From: Gammaproteobacteria bacterium
Lineage (GTDB): Bacteria > Pseudomonadota > Gammaproteobacteria > Steroidobacterales > Steroidobacteraceae
Assembly (NCBI GenBank): GCA_003137095.1
Contig: PLET01000073.1
Coordinates: 62,454 to 114,567 of the forward strand
Length of the DNA: 52,114 nt
Direction of reading: 5' to 3'
The notes beneath the pieces were generated by a model. It searched no databases and had not been told where the DNA came from. It saw only the letters and a program-made list of their open reading frames with translations. Of this stretch, positions 19,162-26,853 are shown piece after piece; position 1 is the first letter of the stretch; every line of letters starts with the position of its first letter. Both the position numbers and the translations under genes were made by a program.

Positions 19162-21414
19162 ATGATTATGATAGCGCTATCATTTTGCCTCGATCCGCAA
19201 CGACTCTGCAAGCGAGACACCCTGGCCAGGTCGCACCATCTGCCGACACCCGACGAACTGCGCGCGCTCACCGCAGCCATGAATGGCGGCCGCCCTGCAG
19301 AGGCCGCTGGATTGGCGCGCCTGTTGCTGGACCGCCACCCGCAGCTGGGCTTTATTTGGACCGCCTACGGCGCCGCCCTGTTGCGCCAGGGCCAGGACGC
19401 GCTGCCGGCATTGCAGCACGCGGTGCAGCTGTCCCCCGACGACGCCGACACCCATTATTACCTCGCCACCGCGCTTAACGACCGGGGCGATCGCACCGCG
19501 GCCGGGGTGCATTATCGCCGGGCACTCGCGTTGCGGCCGGCTCACCTGCCGGCCATCGTCGGGTTCGCGAATGCGCTGCTGGAATCCGGTCGTTTCGCCG
19601 AGGCGGCCGCGGCCTACCGGCAAGCACTCGCCATCGAACCGGCCTCGGCGGAGTTGCACAACAACCTGGGCAATGCGCTGCGTGATGGCGGCGAGCTGCA
19701 CGCGGCCTTGGCGAGCTATGGCCGCGCCCTCGAGATCAAGCCGAATTTCGCCGCAGCGCATAGCAATCTGGGCAATGCCCACCGACGTCTCGGCCAAGGG
19801 TCCCTGGCGGTGGCGAGCTGCCGCCGTGCGCTCGAGATCGAACCGCATTTCGCCGAGGCCTGCAACAACCTCGGCAACGCGCTGCGCGATCTAGGGCGGC
19901 CTCAGGAGGCGGCGGCGAGCTACCGCCGCGCGCTCGAGATCCAGCCGGATTTTGCCGTGGCATACAGCAATTTCGGCAATGTGATGCGCGATCTCGGGCG
20001 CTTGCAGGACGCCCTTGAAAGCTATCGCCAGGCGCTGCAGCTCAGGCCGCAACTGGCGCAGGCGCACAATAACCTCGGCAATGTGTTCCTGGACCTGATG
20101 CGCCTCGACGAGGCGGCGGCAAGTTATCGCCAGGCGCTGGTGCTCAAGGCCGATTATGTGCACGCTCACACCGGTCTTGCCATGGCGCTGCGGCTGCAGG
20201 GCCATGCTGAGGCGGCCGAAGCGAGCTGTCGCCGGGCCCTGCAGATCGCGCCGAACACCGCCGAAGCGGTCGCGTTCCTGGGGGAAATACTGGCCGACTG
20301 CGGCCGCTTCGCCGAGGCGCAGGCGCTGTTCGAGCGCGCCATCGGGATCGACCCGGATTTGCCGGCCGCATGGGCCGGGCTGGTTCGCTATCGCCGGCTT
20401 CGGGACGAGGACCCGGGATGGCTGGCTGCTGCGCAACGGCTTGCCGACGCCGCCCTGCCCGTTCGTCATGAGATCAACCTGCGTTACGCGATGGGCAAGT
20501 ATTTCGACGACCTGCAGCACTATGAGGAGGCGTTTCAGAATTACCGGCTGGCCAATGAACTGACCAAGACCTACGGGGCACGGCACGACAGGACGCGGCT
20601 GACGCGTCAGATCGATCGCATCATCAAAACCTGCGATCGAAAGTGGTTGAATCTCGCGCGCATCCGCTGCGCCGGCTCGGAGCACCCGATATTCATCGTC
20701 GGCATGCCGCGTAGCGGCACCACCCTCGCCGAGCAGATACTCGCTTCGCACCCGGCGGTGTTCGGCGCCGGCGAGCTGCCGTTCTGGAACGATGCAGCGG
20801 CGGCTTTTGAGGCCGGCACCGCACGCGACGCGCATACCCATGACTCCGGCGCAGCCGGCAGTGACCTGCTGACCGGATTCGCACAGGCGTATCGTCGGCA
20901 ACTCTTGCAGCTGCCGGCCGGCGCGCGCCGGGTGGTGGACAAGATGCCCACCAATTTCATGAATGTGGGCCTGATCCATGCGGCGCTGCCGGCGGCACGC
21001 ATCATCCACATGCGGCGCAACCCCGCGGACACCTGCCTGTCGATCTACTTCCAGAATTTTTCAATTTCGCACGCCTACGCCAACGACCTTGAGGATCTGG
21101 CGCACTATTACCGCGAGTACCTGCGCGTCATGGCGCACTGGCGGGAAACCCTGCCCGAGGGCACGATGCTCGACGTCGATTACGAGGAGTTGGTGGGCTC
21201 CCCGCAGGAATTGAGCCGAAAAATGCTCGAGTTCCTCGATCTGCCATGGGATGCGCGCTGCCTCGAATTCCACGAGACGCGCCGCACCGTCACCACGCCG
21301 AGCAAGTGGCAGGTGCGGCAGAGGATCAACAGCGCCTCCAGCGGCCGCTGGCGTCATTACGAGAGCCATATCGGGGCGCTGCGGGAACTGTTGGTGCCGG
21401 GCGCGCGCTCGTGA
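19162..21414 (+). CDS. TPR-repeat protein with C-terminal sulfotransferase domain
   Basis: The product is about 750 residues. The first two-thirds is a run of about ten or more TPR units, each 34 residues ('NNLGNALRDLGRPQEAAASYRRALEIQPDFAVAYSNFGN'), a protein-binding scaffold. The C-terminal domain has the PAPS-binding loop 'IFIVGMPRSGTTLAEQILASHP' and the 3'-phosphate motif 'IIHMRRNPADTCLSIY', hallmarks of sulfotransferases. No signal peptide or O-GlcNAc transferase domain is seen. The start is uncertain: ATG 19162 and 19168 overlap the operator, and the next ATG (19279) would cut into the conserved 'PTPDELRALTAAMNGG' segment. The target is unknown. It overlaps the JmjC-like gene by GTGA. 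Confidence 0.82.
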   Translation: MIMIALSFCLDPQRLCKRDTLARSHHLPTPDELRALTAAMNGGRPAEAAGLARLLLDRHPQLGFIWTAYGAALLRQGQDALPALQHAVQLSPDDADTHYYLATALNDRGDRTAAGVHYRRALALRPAHLPAIVGFANALLESGRFAEAAAAYRQALAIEPASAELHNNLGNALRDGGELHAALASYGRALEIKPNFAAAHSNLGNAHRRLGQGSLAVASCRRALEIEPHFAEACNNLGNALRDLGRPQEAAASYRRALEIQPDFAVAYSNFGNVMRDLGRLQDALESYRQALQLRPQLAQAHNNLGNVFLDLMRLDEAAASYRQALVLKADYVHAHTGLAMALRLQGHAEAAEASCRRALQIAPNTAEAVAFLGEILADCGRFAEAQALFERAIGIDPDLPAAWAGLVRYRRLRDEDPGWLAAAQRLADAALPVRHEINLRYAMGKYFDDLQHYEEAFQNYRLANELTKTYGARHDRTRLTRQIDRIIKTCDRKWLNLARIRCAGSEHPIFIVGMPRSGTTLAEQILASHPAVFGAGELPFWNDAAAAFEAGTARDAHTHDSGAAGSDLLTGFAQAYRRQLLQLPAGARRVVDKMPTNFMNVGLIHAALPAARIIHMRRNPADTCLSIYFQNFSISHAYANDLEDLAHYYREYLRVMAHWRETLPEGTMLDVDYEELVGSPQELSRKMLEFLDLPWDARCLEFHETRRTVTTPSKWQVRQRINSASSGRWRHYESHIGALRELLVPGARS
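19168..19183. promoter_or_regulatory. LacI-type operator between sugar dehydrogenase and TPR-sulfotransferase
   Basis: ATGATAGCGCTATCAT is a perfect 16-base palindrome with a central CpG, as expected for LacI-family operators. It lies in the very short divergent gap between the sugar 1-dehydrogenase (start 19128) and the TPR-sulfotransferase, and overlaps the candidate start codons of the latter. It could control both genes. Confidence 0.85.
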
Positions 21415-22433
21415 CCGAACCCGACGCCGGCGAACCGATCGCCGAATGGCGGAACGTCGATGCACGGATGTTTCGCGAGCGGATTTATACAGCCGATCAA
21501 CCCGCGGTACTGCGTGGACTGGTCGCGCACTGGCCGGCCGTGCACAGCGGCTCCGCATCGGCACGAGCCATGTGCGACTACTTGTTGAGCCTGCCGCAAG
21601 GCGGTCCGGTGCCGACGATCTGGGCCGATCCGTCCCTGAAGGGGCGGTTCTTCTTTCGCGACGATATGCGCGGGCCGAATTTCACACGCGGCGCCGCGCC
21701 CCTGGCGGCGGGCCTGCGCATGCTGCTGGCTCATCTTGAGGATGCCGCGCCGCCCGGCCTGTTCATCGAATCCGCCCCGTTATCGGACTGCCTGCCGGAT
21801 TTTGCGGCCGCCAACAGGCTCGGGCTGCTGGATGAATCGGTCGCACCGCGAATCTGGATCGGCAACGCCGTCACCGTCCAAACACATTACGATTTCTCGA
21901 ACAACGTGGCCTGCGTGCTCGCCGGTCGTCGCCGCTTCACCCTGTTTCCGCCGGAACAACTGCCCAATCTGTATCCCGGTCCCATGGACATCACCCTGGC
22001 CGGGGTGCCCGTGAGCATGGTGCCGCTGCACCGTCCCGACCTCGAGCGGCATCCCCGATTCCACCTGGCGTTGGCCGCTGCGAGGCGGATCGAACTCGAT
22101 CCGGGCGACGCGCTGTTCATTCCCTACGGCTGGTGGCATCACGTGGAATCGCTGATGCCATTCAACGTCCTGGTCAATTACTGGTGGACGGACCATGTGC
22201 CCGACGTGTCACCCGCCGAGAGTTTGCTGCTCGGTCTGCTCGCCCTGCGTGATATGCCGGCGGCCGAGCGCGCGGTGTGGCGCAATTTGTTCGACTACTA
22301 CGTGTTCCGCACCAGCGGTGACCCGCTGGCGCATCTGACACCAGGCGTGCGCGGCCTGATGGGCGCGCCTGCCGCCGAACAAGCCCGTCAAATCAAGGCC
22401 ATACTTCAGCGCTCCCTGACTCAATCTCGCTAG
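21411..22433 (+). CDS. JmjC/cupin-8-like putative 2-oxoglutarate/Fe(II) dioxygenase
   Basis: The 340-residue product resembles cupin_8/JmjC-fold proteins (the family of asparaginyl hydroxylase FIH and tRNA wybutosine hydroxylase). 'NAVTVQTHYDFSNNVACVLAGRRRFTLFPPEQ' supplies the HxD iron ligands and 'GDALFIPYGWWHHVESL' the distal histidine. The N-terminus 'RIYTADQPAVLRGLVAHWPAV' is typical. It starts at GTG 21411, overlapping the TPR-sulfotransferase stop by four bases, so the two are translationally coupled. Families like this commonly accompany TBDRs and halogenase-like genes in carbohydrate loci of Xanthomonas and Caulobacter. Protein hydroxylation is a guess; the substrate is unknown. Confidence 0.78.
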   Translation: MTEPDAGEPIAEWRNVDARMFRERIYTADQPAVLRGLVAHWPAVHSGSASARAMCDYLLSLPQGGPVPTIWADPSLKGRFFFRDDMRGPNFTRGAAPLAAGLRMLLAHLEDAAPPGLFIESAPLSDCLPDFAAANRLGLLDESVAPRIWIGNAVTVQTHYDFSNNVACVLAGRRRFTLFPPEQLPNLYPGPMDITLAGVPVSMVPLHRPDLERHPRFHLALAAARRIELDPGDALFIPYGWWHHVESLMPFNVLVNYWWTDHVPDVSPAESLLLGLLALRDMPAAERAVWRNLFDYYVFRTSGDPLAHLTPGVRGLMGAPAAEQARQIKAILQRSLTQSR

Positions 22434-22454
22434 CAACGGCGGCCATTTTTCGGG

Positions 22455-22494
22455 TTGACAGCCCCTGGCCCCGGGAATATGGTATCGCTATCAT
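22455..22494 (+). promoter_or_regulatory. Promoter with LacI-type operator over the -10 box
   Basis: TTGACA at 22455-22460 is followed by a 17-base spacer and TATGGT at 22478-22483. The palindrome ATGGTATCGCTATCAT (22479-22494) overlaps this -10 box exactly, so bound repressor would block RNA polymerase. It drives the secreted twelve-cysteine protein starting at 22561. Confidence 0.85.
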
Positions 22495-22560
22495 TTTGGT
22501 GCCTAGAAAAACTAAGGCGCGCAGTGATTTGGCGCCACGCGTGTCGTTGAGGGGGGGACG

Positions 22561-23592
22561 TTGCGATATACGAGCGCGTTGCTGGCGACCCTGTTGATGA
22601 CGGGCGGCACGAGCGCACTGGCACAGCGCGGACCGCCGGGCGGGGGACTCAATGGTCCCGTGACCCCGGAAGGCAACATCACCGGCTATATGTCGCAGGG
22701 CGACGTCAAGGGCATCGCGGACTTCGTCGACAGCGTCAGCCGCCTGGAAGCCAAGGACCTGGTCTCGACCAGCGCAGCCACCAAGCGCAGCACGGTCATG
22801 CTCGACGCGTTGCACATCGCCTGCCAATTGACCGAGGCGCAGCACCTCGGCTCGGGTACCACTACGGTCGGCGGCAAACCGGTCGGCATCGGCCTATATG
22901 AGGTCTCCTGCGCCAACGGCATGGGCTACCTCTTGACGCTGATCGGCCTTTCCAGCGCCACGGGCATTTCCTGTTTCGCGGCCTCCGCGGCGCAATCAGG
23001 CGATGGATCCACGCACGCCAAGGTGGATTTACAGTGCCGCCTGCCGGGCAATCAAAGCCTCGATGCCATGGCGACCTCGGTGATGCGCAGCGTGGGCGCC
23101 GCCTGCGATGCGCGTGATGTGAAATGGCTCGGCCAAAGCGCCGCCCCCACGGTGGACTACACCGAGGTGGCCTGTAAGGATGGTCAGGGTTACGTGCTGC
23201 GCACGCCGGCGCCCGGCTCGACGGCGAACCTGGACGTGCTCAGCTGTCAGGACGCCGCCGCGCATGGCGCCCGCTGCACGCTGACCGTGGCCGCCGCCCC
23301 CACGGTACCTGCGGCCATCGGGAATTCCGCCCCGGAGCCGAGGCCGGATTTGCAATGGTTCAAGGACGCCCTCGCCAAAAACGGCATATCCTGCGAGGTC
23401 AAGAAAGCACGCGTCATCGGACGCGAATCGATCAAGCGCCGCTATCTGGTCGAGTACCTCTGTCCGCAGCAGCCACGCGGTCTTGTGGCCTATGTTCCGT
23501 CCGCGGGCGATGCCGTGAATACATTTGAATCCATCGATTGCAACGCCGCCGCCGAGCGCAAGATCACCTGTCAGTTCGTCGGCGCCCACTGA
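22561..23592 (+). CDS. Secreted protein with three four-cysteine modules, function unknown
   Basis: I do not recognise a named family. The 343-residue product starts at TTG 22561, just after a strong purine-rich ribosome site (GAGGGGGGGAC), and has a signal peptide ending near 'TSALAQ' (residue 22). A Gly/Pro-rich segment follows. Then come three tandem modules, each with four cysteines: 88/117/138/159, 182/205/229/239 and 278/301/327/337. Modules 2 and 3 share the spacing C-x22-C-x23 or 25-C-x9-C and the pattern 'Y-x-E-hydrophobic-x-C....G-hydrophobic'. Paired cysteines suggest a disulfide-bonded periplasmic or extracellular protein. It lies between the JmjC-like and halogenase-like genes and has its own operator-controlled promoter. 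A binding or chaperone role for the receptor system is possible but not shown. Confidence 0.75.
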   Translation: MRYTSALLATLLMTGGTSALAQRGPPGGGLNGPVTPEGNITGYMSQGDVKGIADFVDSVSRLEAKDLVSTSAATKRSTVMLDALHIACQLTEAQHLGSGTTTVGGKPVGIGLYEVSCANGMGYLLTLIGLSSATGISCFAASAAQSGDGSTHAKVDLQCRLPGNQSLDAMATSVMRSVGAACDARDVKWLGQSAAPTVDYTEVACKDGQGYVLRTPAPGSTANLDVLSCQDAAAHGARCTLTVAAAPTVPAAIGNSAPEPRPDLQWFKDALAKNGISCEVKKARVIGRESIKRRYLVEYLCPQQPRGLVAYVPSAGDAVNTFESIDCNAAAERKITCQFVGAH

Positions 23593-25127
23593 GCCCCGGA
23601 ATCGGCGCCGGCCGGCGCACCGCGCGCGCGGCAGTGCTGATCGATGAAGGCCTGATGCAGGGGCATGGCCTGTGCCGTCTTGGACACGACGTCCCGGGCA
23701 TGCTGCACGAATCGGCGCAGATTCTCCACGGGCAAGGAATCGACCAGCGGATCGTAACCCCTGGGCATGATGCCCTGGCCGAGCATCACGGCGATCCAGC
23801 TGTGTTCGGTGAACAGGTCGTCCGGCGTCGGCAAGGCGCGTCCTTTGGCGCCGAACAGGTCGATCTTCTGCTGCAGCGAATCCGGTATCGACATGTCGCG
23901 GCATCGCCGCCACAACGGCGTGTCATCGCGCAGCGTGGCCTTGTAGTGCAAGATGATAAAATCACGAACTCGCTCGTATTCCTGCGAGGTGTAGCCGTTG
24001 TAGGCCTCGATCTCGGTGGCCGAGAAGCCGCGGTCCGGGAACAGCAGCATCAGCTTGGCGATGCCGGTTTGCACCAGATGAATGCTGGTCGATTCCAGCG
24101 GTTCGAGGAATCCCCCGGCCAGTCCGATCGCGACGCAGTTCTTTACCCAGAACTTGCGGCGGCAGCCCGCCGTGAATTTCAGCAGCCGGGGCTCGGCCTG
24201 GGGTGCACCATCCAGTTTGGCGAGCACCCGCGACCGGGCATCGTCATCACTGATGTGGTCGCTGCAATAGACGTAGCCGTTGCCGGTGCGGTGCTGCAGC
24301 GGGATCCGCCAGCGCCAGCCGGCGGCATCCGCCGTCGACCTCGTATAGGGCAACAACGGTACGGTCTTCTCGCAGGGCACCGCCACCGCACGATTGCACG
24401 GCAGCCAGCGGCTCCAGTCCTGGAATTCGACGTGATAGGTCTGACCGATCAATAGACTGCGAAATCCGCTGCAATCCAGGAACAGATCGCCCTCCACGAT
24501 CCGCCCGTCCTGCAGCACCACGCCGGAGATGAATCCGTCGTGCGGCCGCAGACGGACATCGACGATCCTGCCCTCCAGGCGCCGCACGCCGCGGACCTCG
24601 CTGAAGCGGCGTAGGTACCGTGCGTACAGGCCGGCATCGAAATGAAATGCGTAGCGCATCGAGGCGAGCACCGACTGTGGTCCGCCCTGGGGCCGCATGA
24701 AGCGATTGAGCACCGCCGCCGTGGTGCACAGGTTGAACTCGCTGATGTCGCCGAGCCGGGGATCACCGAGTTGCCTGAGCTTGAGCCAGAATTGATGGAA
24801 GCGAATGCCTTGCAGGTCCAAACCGTAGGTGCCGAAGGGATGAATGTAGCGGCTGCCCCGCTGGTACCAATCGACGAACTCGATGCCGAGCTTGAACGTG
24901 CCCTGGGTATTGCGGACGAAATCGTCCTCGTCCAGTTCCAGCATCCGATTGAAGTCGCGGATCGAGGGAATGGTGGCCTCGCCCACCCCCACCGTGCCGA
25001 TTTCGTCGGATTCGATCAGGGTCACCGACACGCCGGCATGCTCGATCATGCGCGCGAGCGCCGCGGCGCTCATCCATCCGGACGTGCCGCCGCCGACGAT
25101 CACGATTTTTCCAACCGGTGCCTGCAT
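23571..25127 (-). CDS. Tryptophan halogenase-like flavoprotein, copy 1
   Basis: This 518-residue protein belongs to the flavin-dependent tryptophan halogenase (PrnA/RebH) family. 'KIVIVGGGTSGWMSAAALARM' binds FAD, 'TQGTFKLGIEFVDW' carries the lysine that forms the chloramine in known halogenases, 'AGWRWRIPLQ' is the diagnostic WxWxIP motif and 'GFLEPLESTSIHLV' holds the Glu-Ser pair. All key residues are therefore present. Homologues in TBDR-linked carbohydrate loci have no proven halogenation of free tryptophan, so the substrate is unknown. ATG 25127 lies 16 bases after the stop of copy 2, indicating an operon. Its 3' end overlaps the convergent 12-cysteine gene by 22 bases. Confidence 0.86.
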   Translation of the reverse strand: MQAPVGKIVIVGGGTSGWMSAAALARMIEHAGVSVTLIESDEIGTVGVGEATIPSIRDFNRMLELDEDDFVRNTQGTFKLGIEFVDWYQRGSRYIHPFGTYGLDLQGIRFHQFWLKLRQLGDPRLGDISEFNLCTTAAVLNRFMRPQGGPQSVLASMRYAFHFDAGLYARYLRRFSEVRGVRRLEGRIVDVRLRPHDGFISGVVLQDGRIVEGDLFLDCSGFRSLLIGQTYHVEFQDWSRWLPCNRAVAVPCEKTVPLLPYTRSTADAAGWRWRIPLQHRTGNGYVYCSDHISDDDARSRVLAKLDGAPQAEPRLLKFTAGCRRKFWVKNCVAIGLAGGFLEPLESTSIHLVQTGIAKLMLLFPDRGFSATEIEAYNGYTSQEYERVRDFIILHYKATLRDDTPLWRRCRDMSIPDSLQQKIDLFGAKGRALPTPDDLFTEHSWIAVMLGQGIMPRGYDPLVDSLPVENLRRFVQHARDVVSKTAQAMPLHQAFIDQHCRARGAPAGADSGAQWAPTN

Positions 25128-25143
25128 GCCGTTCCGCGCCCGA

Positions 25144-26694
25144 TTATTGCGTGGTCCCGAAGCGCCGCGTCTGCGCTGCCGCCAGCAGTTCGCGGTTGGT
25201 CGGCAGGGTGCGGCAGGCAAAGTCCGCCTGCCGGCCGATTTCAGCGAATGCTTCTCGAGCTTCGTCGTAGTACTTGAGCACGCCCGCCCGCGGCCGCATG
25301 TCGGTGCGATAGCCCATGCCGTACAGCACGTATTGCCAGCTCGTATCCGGGAAGATGTCCACGTTCGGATCGATGTCTATCGACCCGGGCGGCCGGTATC
25401 GCCAGCGGGCGAGCAGTTCCTGAAGGCTGTCGGTGATGCTGGCCGGGTCCGCATTGTCGCGCCAGAATGATGAATCGCGGCGCTGCGTGAGGCAGTAGTG
25501 CAGTTTGATGAAGTCGAGCGCGCGCTCGTAGCGCCGCCGCATCCGTTCGTTGAATTGCCGTGCCGCAATCTCCAAATCACCGCCCCAGGGGAACAGATTC
25601 GAGAGCGTCACGGCGGCGAGTTCCGTGAACATGATGCCGGTGGCTTCCAGCGGCTCGAAAAAGCCGCTCGACAGGCCGATCGCGATGCAATTCTTCTTCC
25701 AGTTGATCTCCCGGAAACCGGCATTGAAGCCGATCTTGCGCGCCGCAAGCCCTTCACCGGCCGGCCCCACGTAGTCGCGCAGCACCTGCTCCGCGTGAGC
25801 ATCGTCGGTATGTGCCGAGGAGTAGACATAGCCGATGCCGCGACGGGTGTCGAGACCGATGTCCCAGGTCCAGCCCGCCTCGTGAGCCGTCGAGATGGTG
25901 TACGAAGCGATCGGCGTGTTCGGCCGTTGGTAGGGCACCTGCATGGCGAGCGCGGTGTCGCAGAACAACACCGGGCGGCAGGACTTGTAGGGCACGCCGA
26001 GCGCCGCGCCGATAAGCTGCGCGCGAAATCCCGTGCAATCGACGAACAGATCCGCGCTCAGCACCCCGTGTTCGCGGGTGCTCAGGGAGCCGATCGAGCC
26101 GTCTTCGGTCAGGTTGACCGCCTCGACCGTGTCGACGATGTGGTGAATGCCGGAGGCGATGGCCTGGGTGCGCACGAATTTCGCGAGCTTCACCGCATCG
26201 AAATGATAGGCGTAGCCCAATGGGCCCACATAGTCCGAGTGGCTGATAAGCTTCGGCGCGCGGCACGCATCCGCAACGCGCTTCTGCGGCGTGTTGACCT
26301 CATCCCAGTTGACGTTGCCGGCCACACCGAGCAGCCAGTACGGCAGCAAATCCAGGCCCGAGGGCTCCTGGCTGACCTGGAAGGCATGCAGATAATGATC
26401 CGGCGCGCCGTTGCTCCCGCCCGGCGCATGACGCCAGTGGACGAATTTGGCGCCCTGCTTGAAGCTTGCACTGCATTCGCGGATCAGGCTGGTTTCGTCC
26501 AGGCCGATGCGCTTGAGGGTGGTGCGGATCGAGGGAAACGTGCCTTCGCCCACGCCGAGGATGCCGATGTCCGAGGACTCGACCAAAGTGATCCGGATGC
26601 CGTCGGGGTTCTGCGCGCCGAGCGTGCGCGCGAGGTAGCCGGCGGTGATCCAGCCGGCAGTCCCGCCGCCGACGATGAGCAGCCGCTTGATCAA
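25144..26694 (-). CDS. Tryptophan halogenase-like flavoprotein, copy 2 with altered motifs
   Basis: The 516-residue paralogue has the FAD motif 'LLIVGGGTAGWITAGYLARTLG' and the family lysine in 'CSASFKQGAKFVHW'. Two diagnostic sites differ from copy 1: the WxWxIP motif reads 'GWTWDIGLD' (proline lost) and the Glu-Ser pair reads 'FFEPLEATGI' (Ser to Ala). Halogenase chemistry is therefore less certain and it may be a monooxygenase, an inactive partner or act on another substrate. The likely start is TTG 26694; no upstream ATG fits. It lies 159 bases downstream of the TBDR gene on the same strand and just upstream of copy 1, so a TBDR-halogenase-halogenase operon is likely. Confidence 0.84.
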   Translation of the reverse strand: MIKRLLIVGGGTAGWITAGYLARTLGAQNPDGIRITLVESSDIGILGVGEGTFPSIRTTLKRIGLDETSLIRECSASFKQGAKFVHWRHAPGGSNGAPDHYLHAFQVSQEPSGLDLLPYWLLGVAGNVNWDEVNTPQKRVADACRAPKLISHSDYVGPLGYAYHFDAVKLAKFVRTQAIASGIHHIVDTVEAVNLTEDGSIGSLSTREHGVLSADLFVDCTGFRAQLIGAALGVPYKSCRPVLFCDTALAMQVPYQRPNTPIASYTISTAHEAGWTWDIGLDTRRGIGYVYSSAHTDDAHAEQVLRDYVGPAGEGLAARKIGFNAGFREINWKKNCIAIGLSSGFFEPLEATGIMFTELAAVTLSNLFPWGGDLEIAARQFNERMRRRYERALDFIKLHYCLTQRRDSSFWRDNADPASITDSLQELLARWRYRPPGSIDIDPNVDIFPDTSWQYVLYGMGYRTDMRPRAGVLKYYDEAREAFAEIGRQADFACRTLPTNRELLAAAQTRRFGTTQ

Positions 26695-26853
26695 ACGGCG
26701 CCTGGAAAGGCCCGAGAATTTTTTGCGCTCGATATCACGGCACTCCCCCGTCCCGGCGTGCGCCTGATGATACCAGAGGCCCCACGGCGCCTCCCCGGTC
26801 CCAGCACCCAGCCTCTCCCGCGTCCGCGCACTCTCACCCCGGCGGATCCAGCC

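Noticed and set aside
26695..26853. Possible terminator between the TBDR and halogenase genes (GAGGC...GCCTC)
   Set aside because: The stem is only five pairs, has no T-run, and the gene order suggests read-through.
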